Below are positions 22,049-30,091 of a stretch of 36,067 bases of DNA, piece after piece. Below the pieces are notes generated by a model. It was not told where the DNA came from. It made no database searches and was given only the letters and a program-made list of their open reading frames with translations. The DNA is taken from positions 1 to 36,067 of the forward strand of contig DFJU01000079.1 of the NCBI GenBank assembly GCA_002373755.1. Reading direction: 5' to 3'. This DNA comes from Bacteroidales bacterium UBA3663. GTDB taxonomy: Bacteria; Bacteroidota; Bacteroidia; Bacteroidales; UBA3663. The position numbers and the translations under genes are program-made. Within the stretch, counting starts at the first letter, position 1. Every line of letters begins with the position of its first letter.

Positions 22049-23470
22049 ATGAAAGAATTTATACTTAGTCAAAGCAAAAGCGAAAACGCCGTTCTGGTCG
22101 GACTTATCACCAAATCGCAGAACGAACAGAAGACGAAAGAATACCTCGACGAACTTGCATTTCTGGCCGACACCGCCGGTGCCGTGCCCGTCAAGCGCTT
22201 CGTGCAACGCCTCGAGACGCCCAACAACGCCACCTACGTCGGTCCCGGCAAACTTGAGGAAATCAAGCAGTTCTGCAAGCAGCGCGAAGACGAATACGCG
22301 GAATATTTGGCCGACTACAAGGCTGAATTGGCCAACGCCCGCAACAAGAAGGAGGCGCAGGACATCCCCCTGCCGCCCGACCCGCGCATCGGCATGGTCA
22401 TCTTCGATGACGACCTCGGCCCCAAACAGCTGCAAATCCTCGAAAAGGAGCTGGGCTGCAAGATTCTGGACCGCACGTCGCTCATCCTCGACATCTTCGC
22501 CTCACGTGCCCAGACCGACACGGCCAAGACGCAGGTCGAACTGGCCCAATATCAGTACCTTCTGCCCCGTCTGACCGGCCTTTGGACCCACCTCGAACGA
22601 CAGAAAGGTGGTATCGGCATGCGAGGCCCGGGCGAAACGCAGATCGAGACCGACCGCCGCATCGTGCTCGACCGTATCTCATTGTGCAAGAAGTGGTTGG
22701 AGCAGATTGACCGTCAGAAGGCCACACAGCGCAAGAATCGCGGCAAACTGGTTCGCGTAGCGCTCGTCGGCTACACCAACGTCGGCAAATCGACCCTCTT
22801 GAACCTGTTGGCCAAGAGCGATGTCTTTGCCGAGAACAAGCTGTTCGCCACGCTCGACACCACGGTACGCAAGGTCATCATCGACAACCTGCCGTTCCTG
22901 ATGTCCGACACCGTCGGCTTCATCCGCAAGCTGCCGACCCACTTGGTCGAATCGTTCAAATCGACGCTCGACGAGGTGCGCGAGGCCGATCTGCTGGTGC
23001 ATGTGGTCGATATCTCACACCCGACTTTCGAGGACCAAATCCGCGTAGTGGAAGAGACCCTCAACGACATCTGCCGCGACATGACCGTGCGCGACGAACA
23101 CCGCGACGACCGCAACGGCTACAACCGCAAGGACAAGCGCCAGTTCGAGCGCAACCTGAAAGATCAGGGTCACAGCAAGCCGATGTTGCTCGTATTCAAC
23201 AAGATAGACAACTATTCATTCACGCCGAAAGACGAAGACGACCTCACGCCCGCCACGCGCGAAAACATCTCATTGGACGAAATGAAACAGACCTGGATGG
23301 CGCGCATGAGCAACAACTGCATCTTCATCTCGGCCAAGAGCGGACAAGGCATCGACGAACTCAAGTCGCGCCTCTACGAGATGGTCAAGGAAATCCACAC
23401 GCAGCGGTTCCCCTACAACGACTTCCTCTTCCAGAAGTACGACGAGGAAATGACCGAGGAGGAGGCGTAA
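22049..23470 (+). CDS. hflX: GTPase HflX
   Basis: A 473-residue GTPase. The N-terminal domain has the HflX features ETPNNATYVGPGKLEEI and DRTSLILDIFASRAQTDTAKTQVELAQYQYLLPRL; the Gly-rich linker GGIGMRGPGETQIETDRR is diagnostic. The G domain has G1 GYTNVGKSTLLN, G3 DTVGFIRKLP and G4 NKID. HflX splits stalled 70S ribosomes under stress. A highly charged insert (about residues 350-375, RDEHRDDRNGYNRKDKRQFERN) interrupts the G domain before the NKID motif. The start at 22049 is chosen because it follows a perfect promoter by 6 bases and gives the family N terminus; longer frames start inside the promoter. Confidence 0.93.
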   Translation: MKEFILSQSKSENAVLVGLITKSQNEQKTKEYLDELAFLADTAGAVPVKRFVQRLETPNNATYVGPGKLEEIKQFCKQREDEYAEYLADYKAELANARNKKEAQDIPLPPDPRIGMVIFDDDLGPKQLQILEKELGCKILDRTSLILDIFASRAQTDTAKTQVELAQYQYLLPRLTGLWTHLERQKGGIGMRGPGETQIETDRRIVLDRISLCKKWLEQIDRQKATQRKNRGKLVRVALVGYTNVGKSTLLNLLAKSDVFAENKLFATLDTTVRKVIIDNLPFLMSDTVGFIRKLPTHLVESFKSTLDEVREADLLVHVVDISHPTFEDQIRVVEETLNDICRDMTVRDEHRDDRNGYNRKDKRQFERNLKDQGHSKPMLLVFNKIDNYSFTPKDEDDLTPATRENISLDEMKQTWMARMSNNCIFISAKSGQGIDELKSRLYEMVKEIHTQRFPYNDFLFQKYDEEMTEEEA

Positions 23471-23489
23471 TCCATCGGACATAAAAAAC

Positions 23490-23536
23490 AGGACCGGGTG
23501 CAACGAAATTCGCGTAGTTCGTTGCACCCGGCCTTA
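23490..23536. terminator. Bidirectional terminator between hflX and the barrel gene
   Basis: CCGGGTGCAACGAA (23494-23507) and TTCGTTGCACCCGG (23518-23531) form a perfect 14-bp stem with a 10-nt loop. The minus strand continues CCTGTTTTTT (good T run) and the plus strand CCTTATTTT (weaker), so it serves both convergent genes. The loop carries a CGCGTAG word. Confidence 0.9.
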
Positions 23537-23557
23537 TTTTCGCGCCATCGGACGGCA

Positions 23558-24178
23558 TCAGAAGTAGATTGACATTCCCAAGCGGTGCGCGCCCATCTTG
23601 TAGGTGTTGACAACCTCGCCGGCCGACTTCACTTCCATGCCCGGTCCGATTGGAACGCCATAGGAATAGGAGAACTGGACGTGATCGAGCAGGATGAAGC
23701 CCACGCCGAAATCCAGACGCCACGACTCTGCTCGTTTCAGCACATCCTTCACGTCGTTCGACTCATCGACCACGAATTTCACGTCATTCAAAGCGTAGTT
23801 GAACTGCGGGCCGACGAATGCGTAGGGCACAAACGCCTCCTCCATCAACGGGAAGCGGAAATCGTAGCGCAAGTGGACCGGAATGCAGATGAAGTGGGCA
23901 GCCTCGCTTTCGTGGTCCTTGCTCAATTTGACCTCTTCGTGCGAATAGACGAGCGAGCCGTCAATGCCGATGCCCACAACCGGAGCCGATGCCATGCCTG
24001 TCACGCCCACATACCAGCCCTTGTCGGCCTCCGGCTTGGCCATGCCCGAAATGTTTTCGTCAAGCTTGATTTTCGAGACGTTCATACCGCCAGTCACGCC
24101 CCAGCCCAAGGTCCGTGCCTGAAGTGCATCGCAAAGGAACAGCGCCGCCATTCCAAAGGCCAAAAGTTGTTTTTTCAT
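23558..24178 (-). CDS. Outer-membrane beta-barrel protein, PorT/OMP_b-brl_2-like
   Basis: A 206-residue exported protein with a signal peptide ending near residue 22 (LCDALQA). The mature protein shows the small-barrel pattern of Bacteroidota outer membrane proteins: GWGVTGGMNVSKIKLD at the start, GWYVGVTGMASAPVVGIGIDGSLVYSHEEV, ICIPVHLRYDFRF (the I-P-V-x-L-x-Y strand typical of the PorT/OMP_b-brl_2 family), VPYAFVGPQFNYAL and a C-terminal Phe (RLGMSIYF). Probably an eight-strand barrel of unknown function. A full promoter sits at 24213-24244 and a terminator at 23490-23536, so it is probably a single-gene unit. Confidence 0.82.
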   Translation of the reverse strand: MKKQLLAFGMAALFLCDALQARTLGWGVTGGMNVSKIKLDENISGMAKPEADKGWYVGVTGMASAPVVGIGIDGSLVYSHEEVKLSKDHESEAAHFICIPVHLRYDFRFPLMEEAFVPYAFVGPQFNYALNDVKFVVDESNDVKDVLKRAESWRLDFGVGFILLDHVQFSYSYGVPIGPGMEVKSAGEVVNTYKMGAHRLGMSIYF

Positions 24179-24212
24179 CTTGATTGCGTTTTATGGTTGA
24201 AGATTTTCGCCC

Positions 24213-24244
24213 CAAATATAGGCTGTTTTTGTACAATGGGCAAC
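24213..24244 (-). promoter_or_regulatory. Promoter of the PorT-like barrel gene
   Basis: On the minus strand GTTG (24244-24241), 20 bases, then TATATTTG (24220-24213), an exact -7 element with a three-of-four -33 element. It lies 34 bases upstream of the ATG at 24178. Confidence 0.75.
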
Positions 24245-24275
24245 ATCCGACACGATTTTCTTTATGGCCGATGCC

Positions 24276-24992
24276 TCAGAACGAGTAATCGTCGTCGCGC
24301 CAAGTGCCATCGAGCCAACGGAAAAGTGCCGTAAAACGCACATCGTCGCCAACCGCAAGACGTTCGGGATGGAACTGCACCGCCACAATGGGCAACGTCT
24401 GCGACTCGATGCCCTCAATCACTCCGTCGTCGCTCTTGGCCGACACGCGGAATCCGGGAGCAACCTCGCGCACAGCCTGATGATGCGTGCTGTTCACGCC
24501 GATTCGGTCTTTCCCGACGCATTGGAAAAGGACCGATTCGCGTTCGATGCAGATGTCGTGCACAGGCTCCCATTTGGCATCCGGCCGCTGATGCTCGACC
24601 AGTCGCGTAGCAGTCCATTGCGACGGCAAATCCTGCCAAAGCGTGCCGCCGAAGAAGACGTTGATGACCTGAATGCCGCGACAGATGCCCAACACCGGCT
24701 TCTGTTGGCGTGCCGCCTCGGCCAAAAGTGCCATCTCGAAAGCGTCGCGCTGCTCGTTCACCGGCCCCAGGCCGGCAACCGGCGACTCGCCGAAGCGTTC
24801 GGGCGCAACGTCATCGGCACCACCGGGCAACAGAAGTCCGTCCACACGTTTCATCACGCGGCGGATGGCGTCACCGTCGGCAGTGCATGGCACGACTACA
24901 GGCACCAAACCGGCACGCTGCAACGCATTTGTATAATTGCGGCCGATGACGACATCGTCGGTAGCGCATGATTCTGGAATGGCAACAAGCAT
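24276..24992 (-). CDS. Class I glutamine amidotransferase-like gamma-glutamyl hydrolase (PuuD/C26)
   Basis: A 238-residue enzyme of the peptidase C26/PuuD family. The nucleophile is Cys104 in LGICRGIQVINV, with His208 and Glu210 in QFHPE completing the triad. The PuuD-typical block VNSTHHQAV precedes them, and LLLPGGADDVAPERF near residue 55 is the usual oxyanion/substrate loop. Such enzymes cleave gamma-glutamyl bonds, for example gamma-glutamyl-GABA in putrescine breakdown; here the substrate is not evident because no other polyamine genes are near. No signal peptide, so it is cytoplasmic. It lies 61 bases downstream of the dipeptidase gene with no clear promoter of its own. Confidence 0.88.
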   Translation of the reverse strand: MLVAIPESCATDDVVIGRNYTNALQRAGLVPVVVPCTADGDAIRRVMKRVDGLLLPGGADDVAPERFGESPVAGLGPVNEQRDAFEMALLAEAARQQKPVLGICRGIQVINVFFGGTLWQDLPSQWTATRLVEHQRPDAKWEPVHDICIERESVLFQCVGKDRIGVNSTHHQAVREVAPGFRVSAKSDDGVIEGIESQTLPIVAVQFHPERLAVGDDVRFTALFRWLDGTWRDDDYSF

Positions 24993-25053
24993 ATTAAAAA
25001 GTTATAATTCAACGATTTCTGCACAAAAAAATGATTTTGTCCGATGTGGCGGA

Positions 25054-25875
25054 CTACTCCCCTCCCCTGCTGTCATTTTCGGGCATGAGGGCGACCGGAA
25101 AATCGAATTCCGTGTTCGGAAAAGGTTCATTGGCCAACGTGAAATGCCACCACTCGGTGGAAATCGGCAGGAAACCGTGGCGCATCATGGCCTCGCGCAG
25201 TATGCGGCGGTGGCGCAGCTGCTCCTTGCTGAGTGGCTGTCGCGTCCAATAGTGCGAAACCTCGCCGAAAAAGTCGTAGGTGCCGCCCATATCGGCCTCG
25301 CGCTCGCTGGCCATGTCGAACAGCGTCAGGTCGATGGTCGAGCCGCGCGTGTGTCCCGACCGATGCGCCAAATAGCCCAACCGGAAGCAGTCGGCCTTGT
25401 CGATTTCGGGGTAGAAATACGGCTTCATCAGCGTGTCCGACACATTGCGCGCCCACCCGACGAAATAGAGCACCGCACGCTGCGGCCGATAGGCATCGAA
25501 CACCTTCAGCCGATAGCCCTGCGCCACCACATCGCGGCTCACCTGCGCCAAACTGTCGGCCGCACGGCGCGTCAGCAAGGCCACAGGTGCCTCATAACCC
25601 GGTATGCGTCGCCCCACGAAATTGTAGGTCGCGTAGTAGCGGATTTCCTGAATGATGTCGGGCACAACGTCGGCCAAAACGACGAAATCGGAGTCGCTCA
25701 CCTCGCCGCTACGCGATTTTTCAGGTTGCTCGGACACCGCCGACGCATAGACGCTGTCGGCCACGCCGCTCAACAACGGCTGCGGTTCGGGCGCAACGGC
25801 CTCTGCCTCTGGTTTTTGGCCGATGCAGGACGGCAGGCAAAGTGTGACGAGGAGGAAAAAGTAGAGGTGTTTCAT
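25054..25875 (-). CDS. D-alanyl-D-alanine dipeptidase lipoprotein (VanX/DdpX, M15D)
   Basis: A 273-residue lipoprotein (lipobox LPSC, Cys17) with an M15D domain from about residue 65. Zinc ligands and catalytic residues are present: His175 and Asp182 in the SGHTRGSTIDLTL motif, Glu241 and His244 in EWWHF, and Arg130 in DAYRP. The family cleaves D-Ala-D-Ala dipeptide. Being a periplasmic or envelope lipoprotein, it probably recycles cell-wall dipeptide rather than giving vancomycin resistance; no vanH/vanA ligase genes are nearby. The linker of about 45 residues after the Cys is disordered (Glu/Ala/Pro/Ser-rich). A probable promoter lies at 25922-25952. Confidence 0.9.
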   Translation of the reverse strand: MKHLYFFLLVTLCLPSCIGQKPEAEAVAPEPQPLLSGVADSVYASAVSEQPEKSRSGEVSDSDFVVLADVVPDIIQEIRYYATYNFVGRRIPGYEAPVALLTRRAADSLAQVSRDVVAQGYRLKVFDAYRPQRAVLYFVGWARNVSDTLMKPYFYPEIDKADCFRLGYLAHRSGHTRGSTIDLTLFDMASEREADMGGTYDFFGEVSHYWTRQPLSKEQLRHRRILREAMMRHGFLPISTEWWHFTLANEPFPNTEFDFPVALMPENDSRGGE

Positions 25876-25921
25876 GCAAAAAGGAATCTTTCAATCATGC
25901 GATTTTCTGCCAATTGCTTTG

Positions 25922-25952
25922 CAAAGATGATAGATTTTTCTGTATTTTCAAA
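25922..25952 (-). promoter_or_regulatory. Probable promoter of the dipeptidase gene
   Basis: On the minus strand TTTG (25952-25949), 19 bases, then CATCTTTG (25929-25922). The second box lacks the leading T of TAnnTTTG. The leader would be about 40 nt. Confidence 0.5.
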
Positions 25953-25994
25953 ATTTTATCCTACATTCATTGCCTACGCGACTTGAATTGGGCG

Positions 25995-26029
25995 AAAAAA
26001 ACAGGAACGCACAGATTCGCACGTTCCTG
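25995..26029 (-). terminator. Terminator after the type III res gene
   Basis: On the minus strand CAGGAACG (26029-26022) and CGTTCCTG (26009-26002) form an 8-bp stem, extended by wobble pairs, followed by TTTTTTT. It begins 11 bases after the res stop codon. Confidence 0.85.
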
Positions 26030-26040
26030 AAAAAGGTTAT

Positions 26041-28143
26041 TCAAACGGTGGCCGATGCCAGACTTTGTAGAAATGTCTCCTTGCTGATTTCCTCCATCTG
26101 CCCATCAACGATTCGCGTGATTTGCCAGACTTCATCCTTCAATACGGGCAGATAGTAAACATAGCCCGTCAATTCGGAGCAGCGTTTGTAACACTCTTTC
26201 AAGGCCAGAACCTTGCGTTTGTATTCCTCGCCGTCGAACGCGGCGGCATTACTCACGTTCACACTCTTGACCTCAAACAGGTGGATGCGGCCCCACTTGT
26301 CCTTCATCACAAAATCGGGATAGGATGCATGAATGCCGTTCTGATAATATTCGAACTTGATTTCGGAATTTGCCAAGAAATTCTTGCCCCACAGATATTT
26401 GTTCCTGACGTTAATCTGCTGAGGCTCAACCGTTCCATCGGTATTATATTGGCCGGCAAGCGGATTCGGGTCACCGATTGCGGCCAATGCGATGTCATCG
26501 TGCGATATGTCTTTCAGAATACAGGCCCATTCGCGCTCTGCCTCGCTGTCGAACGAAAATCTGTCGCCACCGTCCTTGCGATGCCACACCCAATCGCCGA
26601 TGTTTTCATAATGTTCATTATCGACATAAACCGACGTAAGCGGAAATGAAACCTCCTTCGGATTTCCGTCGGCATCGGCCACCACCTCCATGCTCTCGGC
26701 GTATTTGCAGATATAGCTGTCATACTCCCTGCGGACCGCGTCGATGTGTTCGCCGAACTTCCACCATTTCTGCACCGTGTCGGCATATCCATAGCAAAGA
26801 TTGCGCAGTTCGTTCTCGCTGCGCTGAAGCTTGCAGTAGATGTCGAAGATACTGCTATGCGCCACGTCATTTTTTGATTTTTGGGCGATGAACTCCGCTA
26901 CGTCAAAATCCTTCCGTTCGGTAAGCGGTTTAAGTCGCGTAGTGCGGATTTTCAAGGCCGATGGCACTGCCGTCTCGTTGCCGACCAGCTTTACCTGTCT
27001 TGATTTCTTCGAGCCTTTTGGCTCAATGCCCCAAACCCATGCGGTCATGGCCAATGCCTGGGCTTCGGGCGACAGTGACTCGAAATCAATCAGACGCGGA
27101 TTGCGGCGCACGCGCCCCATCACCTGCTCGTCAAGTTGCTTGCTCTGCGTATCGCGCACCTGATAAAGCATACAGGCTCGCGGAATGTCCCAGCCCTCGC
27201 TGATGACCATCTTGAAGACAATCACGTCGATGGTCGAGGCATTCTCTTTGGCATAGTCTTTCCAGCGTTCGACCTTCAGTTTACCGACCTTGTCATTGGT
27301 TTCGCACTTCTTCCGGTCTTCGACAATCGACATCCACTTCAGTTGCTGGTGCTCCGTCTTATTCAAGATTCCCTTGATGTTTGCCCATTCCTGTTCGGCT
27401 TTGTCTTTGTTGGAAATCTGTATGATGAGGCACGGATTTACACCCAAAAAATTGACATAGTTTTCGCGTATCTCCTCAAATTTTCGGATTGCGGTTTCAA
27501 CCGTGTCTGTTTCCTCGCCCCACACTATTGCTTTGATGAGTTTAGCGTTCATGGCATCCTCGTCGGTTATCTCCACATCGGGAGTCTGGCCGCGTTTGAG
27601 ATTGGGCGTAGCCGAGAAGTTGACAACCTTTTCGAAATATTCGGCCGAAATGTCGTCCAGATTCGTGGTTGCCTGATGACATTCGTCTTTGATAAGACAA
27701 ATCCGCTTGTTCAAGCCCGAGCCATAAAGATTGGCCGTGACGTTCCGCAAGAAACCTTCCATCGCGCCCTGCATGAGACGGCCACCTTTTTTATACAAGT
27801 CGCGAGGCAGCACATACACGTTGTGGTCAAGCGGAATATAGAGACTTTCTTCGCCTGCTATTTCGGTGGAAATCAGGTACGGGTCCAAGCGCGGAAATAT
27901 TCCCTTATCGGCACAATCTTTGAACGCACGATAGTTTTGTTCTGCCAAATTGCCCTTCGACAATGTTGAAACGAGGAAAATGACATTGTCGTTATGTGCC
28001 AATATGCGCTCCATGAAATCGGCCATCATGCGCGTCTTTCCGCTGCCAGTCGGGGCACGGAAAGTAAGTTCTTTTTTTGAATTGATTTTCCGAACCAATT
28101 CATTCACAGCCATTTGCTGAAGATCAATTGCGTCTTGTAACAT
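26041..28143 (-). CDS. Type III restriction endonuclease, Res subunit (short)
   Basis: A 700-residue helicase-nuclease. The N-terminal superfamily 2 helicase has Walker A APTGSGKTRMM (residues ~30-40), motif II DECH near residue 153, and motif VI QVMGRVRRNPRL. Near residues 600-630 is a PD-(D/E)XK-type nuclease site, YPDFVMKDKWGRIHLFEVKSV (PD...EVK). This is the layout of type III Res, which cuts DNA after ATP-driven communication between two unmodified head-to-head sites. The family is usually about 850-1000 residues, so this is a compact version. The ATG is 3 bases after the mod stop codon, so mod and res form one operon. No frameshift is seen and motifs are intact, so it is probably active. 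Confidence 0.9.
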   Translation of the reverse strand: MLQDAIDLQQMAVNELVRKINSKKELTFRAPTGSGKTRMMADFMERILAHNDNVIFLVSTLSKGNLAEQNYRAFKDCADKGIFPRLDPYLISTEIAGEESLYIPLDHNVYVLPRDLYKKGGRLMQGAMEGFLRNVTANLYGSGLNKRICLIKDECHQATTNLDDISAEYFEKVVNFSATPNLKRGQTPDVEITDEDAMNAKLIKAIVWGEETDTVETAIRKFEEIRENYVNFLGVNPCLIIQISNKDKAEQEWANIKGILNKTEHQQLKWMSIVEDRKKCETNDKVGKLKVERWKDYAKENASTIDVIVFKMVISEGWDIPRACMLYQVRDTQSKQLDEQVMGRVRRNPRLIDFESLSPEAQALAMTAWVWGIEPKGSKKSRQVKLVGNETAVPSALKIRTTRLKPLTERKDFDVAEFIAQKSKNDVAHSSIFDIYCKLQRSENELRNLCYGYADTVQKWWKFGEHIDAVRREYDSYICKYAESMEVVADADGNPKEVSFPLTSVYVDNEHYENIGDWVWHRKDGGDRFSFDSEAEREWACILKDISHDDIALAAIGDPNPLAGQYNTDGTVEPQQINVRNKYLWGKNFLANSEIKFEYYQNGIHASYPDFVMKDKWGRIHLFEVKSVNVSNAAAFDGEEYKRKVLALKECYKRCSELTGYVYYLPVLKDEVWQITRIVDGQMEEISKETFLQSLASATV

Positions 28144-28146
28144 GGC

Positions 28147-29772
28147 TTATTCTTCCGTTGTTCGTTTTATCCATTCCGCAGCAGACTCGACGACTTTCTG
28201 CGCTTTGTTGAAATTGCCGCACACCCATTCTATTTTATCGCGTAGTGTCTGGAATTTCTCTTTTCCGTACAGCGTTTCGTCAATCACATCGAATGGCGTT
28301 TTGCCTTCTGTGGCTTCAAAATTAGCTACTCTGCCGATTTCGTACACGTCAAGATTTCCACCGTAGGGTTTGTTTTTCTTTATCCAATCGAAATCCGTTG
28401 TACCGTCGTAACATTCGCCTGTCATGATGCGCTTTAGGCGCTTTGAAGTTACATCGTAGGCGATGCCGTTGGGATTTTCTTTCGTTTTCTCATTTAATTG
28501 ACAAAGAATAAAAGTGCGATTACCGCCAAGGTCTTCATTATACTCCAATACAGCATGACCTGTCGTTCCGCTTCCTGCAAAAAAATCAAGTACAATAGCG
28601 TTTTCTTTGCAATTCGCCATTCTTAATATTTTGAACACATAATCGGTTGCCTTTGGATAACCGAACTTCACTTTCGGGAGAATTGCTTTCATGAGAGATG
28701 CGCCGGTTGTATTGTCTACATCATCAATCCATGAAGAATATAATTTACTTGTGCCATCCGCCGGATTGTCATATAATCTTTCATAAGGAATATATTCCTC
28801 ACCCTTTTTTTGAATCTCTACTGTCCCATTTTCAAATTCAGAGGACATTGTTCCTTTTCCCCAACGCCAACAGCCTTCATTTTCTTTGTCTAGCATAGGA
28901 TAAATTTCAACTGCATCGTTGGATTTCTCCAATGACATTTTTTCGGTTTGAGGATTAAAATAAATTGGGTAAAACAAATTAGGGCGATCAACTCTTCTGC
29001 TATTGTCGCCCCATTTTCTCAATAGTTGAGTATTATACCACAATTGTTTCTTTTCATCGTAATATTTGTATTTTTTGTCGACTCCGACTTCTCCTGCGGT
29101 AAAATTTTCCGCATTTTTTGCATAACAGAGTAAATACTCATGAACAATGGCATAATGTGTGCTATCTTGTCGTCCACCTGCTCCCTTTTTTGGAAAACAC
29201 GTTATCATATTTTTCTCTTCAAACACATCATCAAACAAGCATTTCACGTATGCCTGGTTCTTATCGTCAATAGAACAGAAGATTACGCCACCATCGGACA
29301 ACAATTGTTTGGCGAGCGATAAACGCGGATAGAGCATCGAGAGCAAGTTGTCGCGTGTGATGGCATTTTCGTAGTTGGTTTGAGCGAACTCACCCATGCT
29401 ATCCTTTCCGTACGGTGGGTCGATGTAAATCACATCTACGCAATCTTTATACTCAATCAAAAGATTTTGCAACGCCTCATAATTGTCGCCAATGATGAGT
29501 TTATGTGTCGGCTTGCTGTCGTCGGTGTGGAAACTCAATTGTTCATTCTTGCGGAAATACCGGATGTCATCGGTCATCTTTTCCAACCGCTTGTCAAAGT
29601 GCAGGCCGGTGCGCTTGTAGGTTGTGCCCATCTCGGCTATCATCATCGCCTCATTGTCGCTATCGGCATTGGCAATCAACTTCTTGAGCAAATCGGCATT
29701 GGTAGGCTCAAGAATCTTGTCCGAAACCCGTTGGTCGAGTTCGGAACACAATTCTTCTTTCAGAGTGCTCAT
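28147..29772 (-). CDS. Type III restriction-modification methyltransferase, Mod subunit
   Basis: A 541-residue beta-class adenine methyltransferase. DPPY (motif IV) is at residues 118-121 and the SAM motif DFFAGSGTTGHA follows near 391-402; the variable region between them is where Mod recognises DNA. LIIGDNYEALQNLL and SLAKQLLSDGGVIFCSIDD are typical of type III Mod. The start at 29772 (MSTLKEELCSELDQ) is favoured; the frame continues to 29838, but this runs towards the terminator of the RNA gene. The gene is clearly more AT-rich than its surroundings, especially 28700-29260, and contains none of the GGCCRATG words common elsewhere, suggesting transfer from another organism. No promoter with TAnnTTTG is seen ahead of it. 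Confidence 0.9.
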   Translation of the reverse strand: MSTLKEELCSELDQRVSDKILEPTNADLLKKLIANADSDNEAMMIAEMGTTYKRTGLHFDKRLEKMTDDIRYFRKNEQLSFHTDDSKPTHKLIIGDNYEALQNLLIEYKDCVDVIYIDPPYGKDSMGEFAQTNYENAITRDNLLSMLYPRLSLAKQLLSDGGVIFCSIDDKNQAYVKCLFDDVFEEKNMITCFPKKGAGGRQDSTHYAIVHEYLLCYAKNAENFTAGEVGVDKKYKYYDEKKQLWYNTQLLRKWGDNSRRVDRPNLFYPIYFNPQTEKMSLEKSNDAVEIYPMLDKENEGCWRWGKGTMSSEFENGTVEIQKKGEEYIPYERLYDNPADGTSKLYSSWIDDVDNTTGASLMKAILPKVKFGYPKATDYVFKILRMANCKENAIVLDFFAGSGTTGHAVLEYNEDLGGNRTFILCQLNEKTKENPNGIAYDVTSKRLKRIMTGECYDGTTDFDWIKKNKPYGGNLDVYEIGRVANFEATEGKTPFDVIDETLYGKEKFQTLRDKIEWVCGNFNKAQKVVESAAEWIKRTTEE

Positions 29773-29836
29773 TTTGTCTGTGCGTTTTGTGGCGTTTGGC
29801 TTATTCTTCAGTTTACGGGCATTGGCCACGAGACAC

Positions 29837-29865
29837 AAAAAGCGTGGAAGTTTCCTTATCCACGC
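29837..29865 (-). terminator. Terminator of the small RNA
   Basis: On the minus strand GCGTGGA (29865-29859), a 10-nt loop, TCCACGC (29848-29842), then TTTTT (29841-29837). It stands upstream of mod and more than 220 bases after the glycosidase stop, which itself argues for a separate RNA gene here. Confidence 0.82.
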
Positions 29866-29995
29866 CTTGAGGCCCTGAGATTGCCCGTAACCATCGACAA
29901 GTCCACGTCCACGCTAACGCGCAGACGTTTGCAGACCTATTCATTGATGGTTACTTATTTCTTAAAATTTCTCAGGTTTCAAGGCAAGTACCGAA
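29837..29995 (-). ncRNA. Structured small RNA, probably 6S RNA (Bacteroidales-1 type)
   Basis: No protein frame fits the 319-base gap 29773-30091. On the minus strand two distant blocks pair in nested order: CCTTGA (29984-29979) with TCAAGG (29870-29865), CCTGAGA (29976-29970) with TCTCAGG (29880-29874), then GTAACCATC (29954-29946) with GATGGTTAC (29895-29887). Between the second and third helices is a large asymmetric bubble (about 15 and 6 nt), and the interior folds into a rod with further pairs (ACGTC/GACGT). A terminator hairpin (GCGTGGA...TCCACGC, 29865-29842) with TTTTT ends it. A rod with a central bubble is the hallmark of 6S RNA, which binds RNA polymerase holoenzyme. A near -7 element lies at 30003-30011. 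The 5' end is approximate. RNA identity is firm-ish, the 6S call is an inference. Confidence 0.62.
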
Positions 29996-30091
29996 TAAAT
30001 AGCAAACGCTATGATTAATAATATGTTAATTAAACTTTTTTTACTTCATTCAATACTGTTTTTGTTGTTTACAATATTACAAAATTCTTTT

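Noticed and set aside
25054..25875. VanX-like gene as vancomycin resistance
   Set aside because: It is a lipoprotein without vanH/vanA/vanS/vanR neighbours; such dipeptidases are common in Gram-negative cell-wall recycling.
24937..25986. 349-codon plus-strand frame across the dipeptidase gene
   Set aside because: It lies antisense to the M15D catalytic motifs and crosses two genes' ends.
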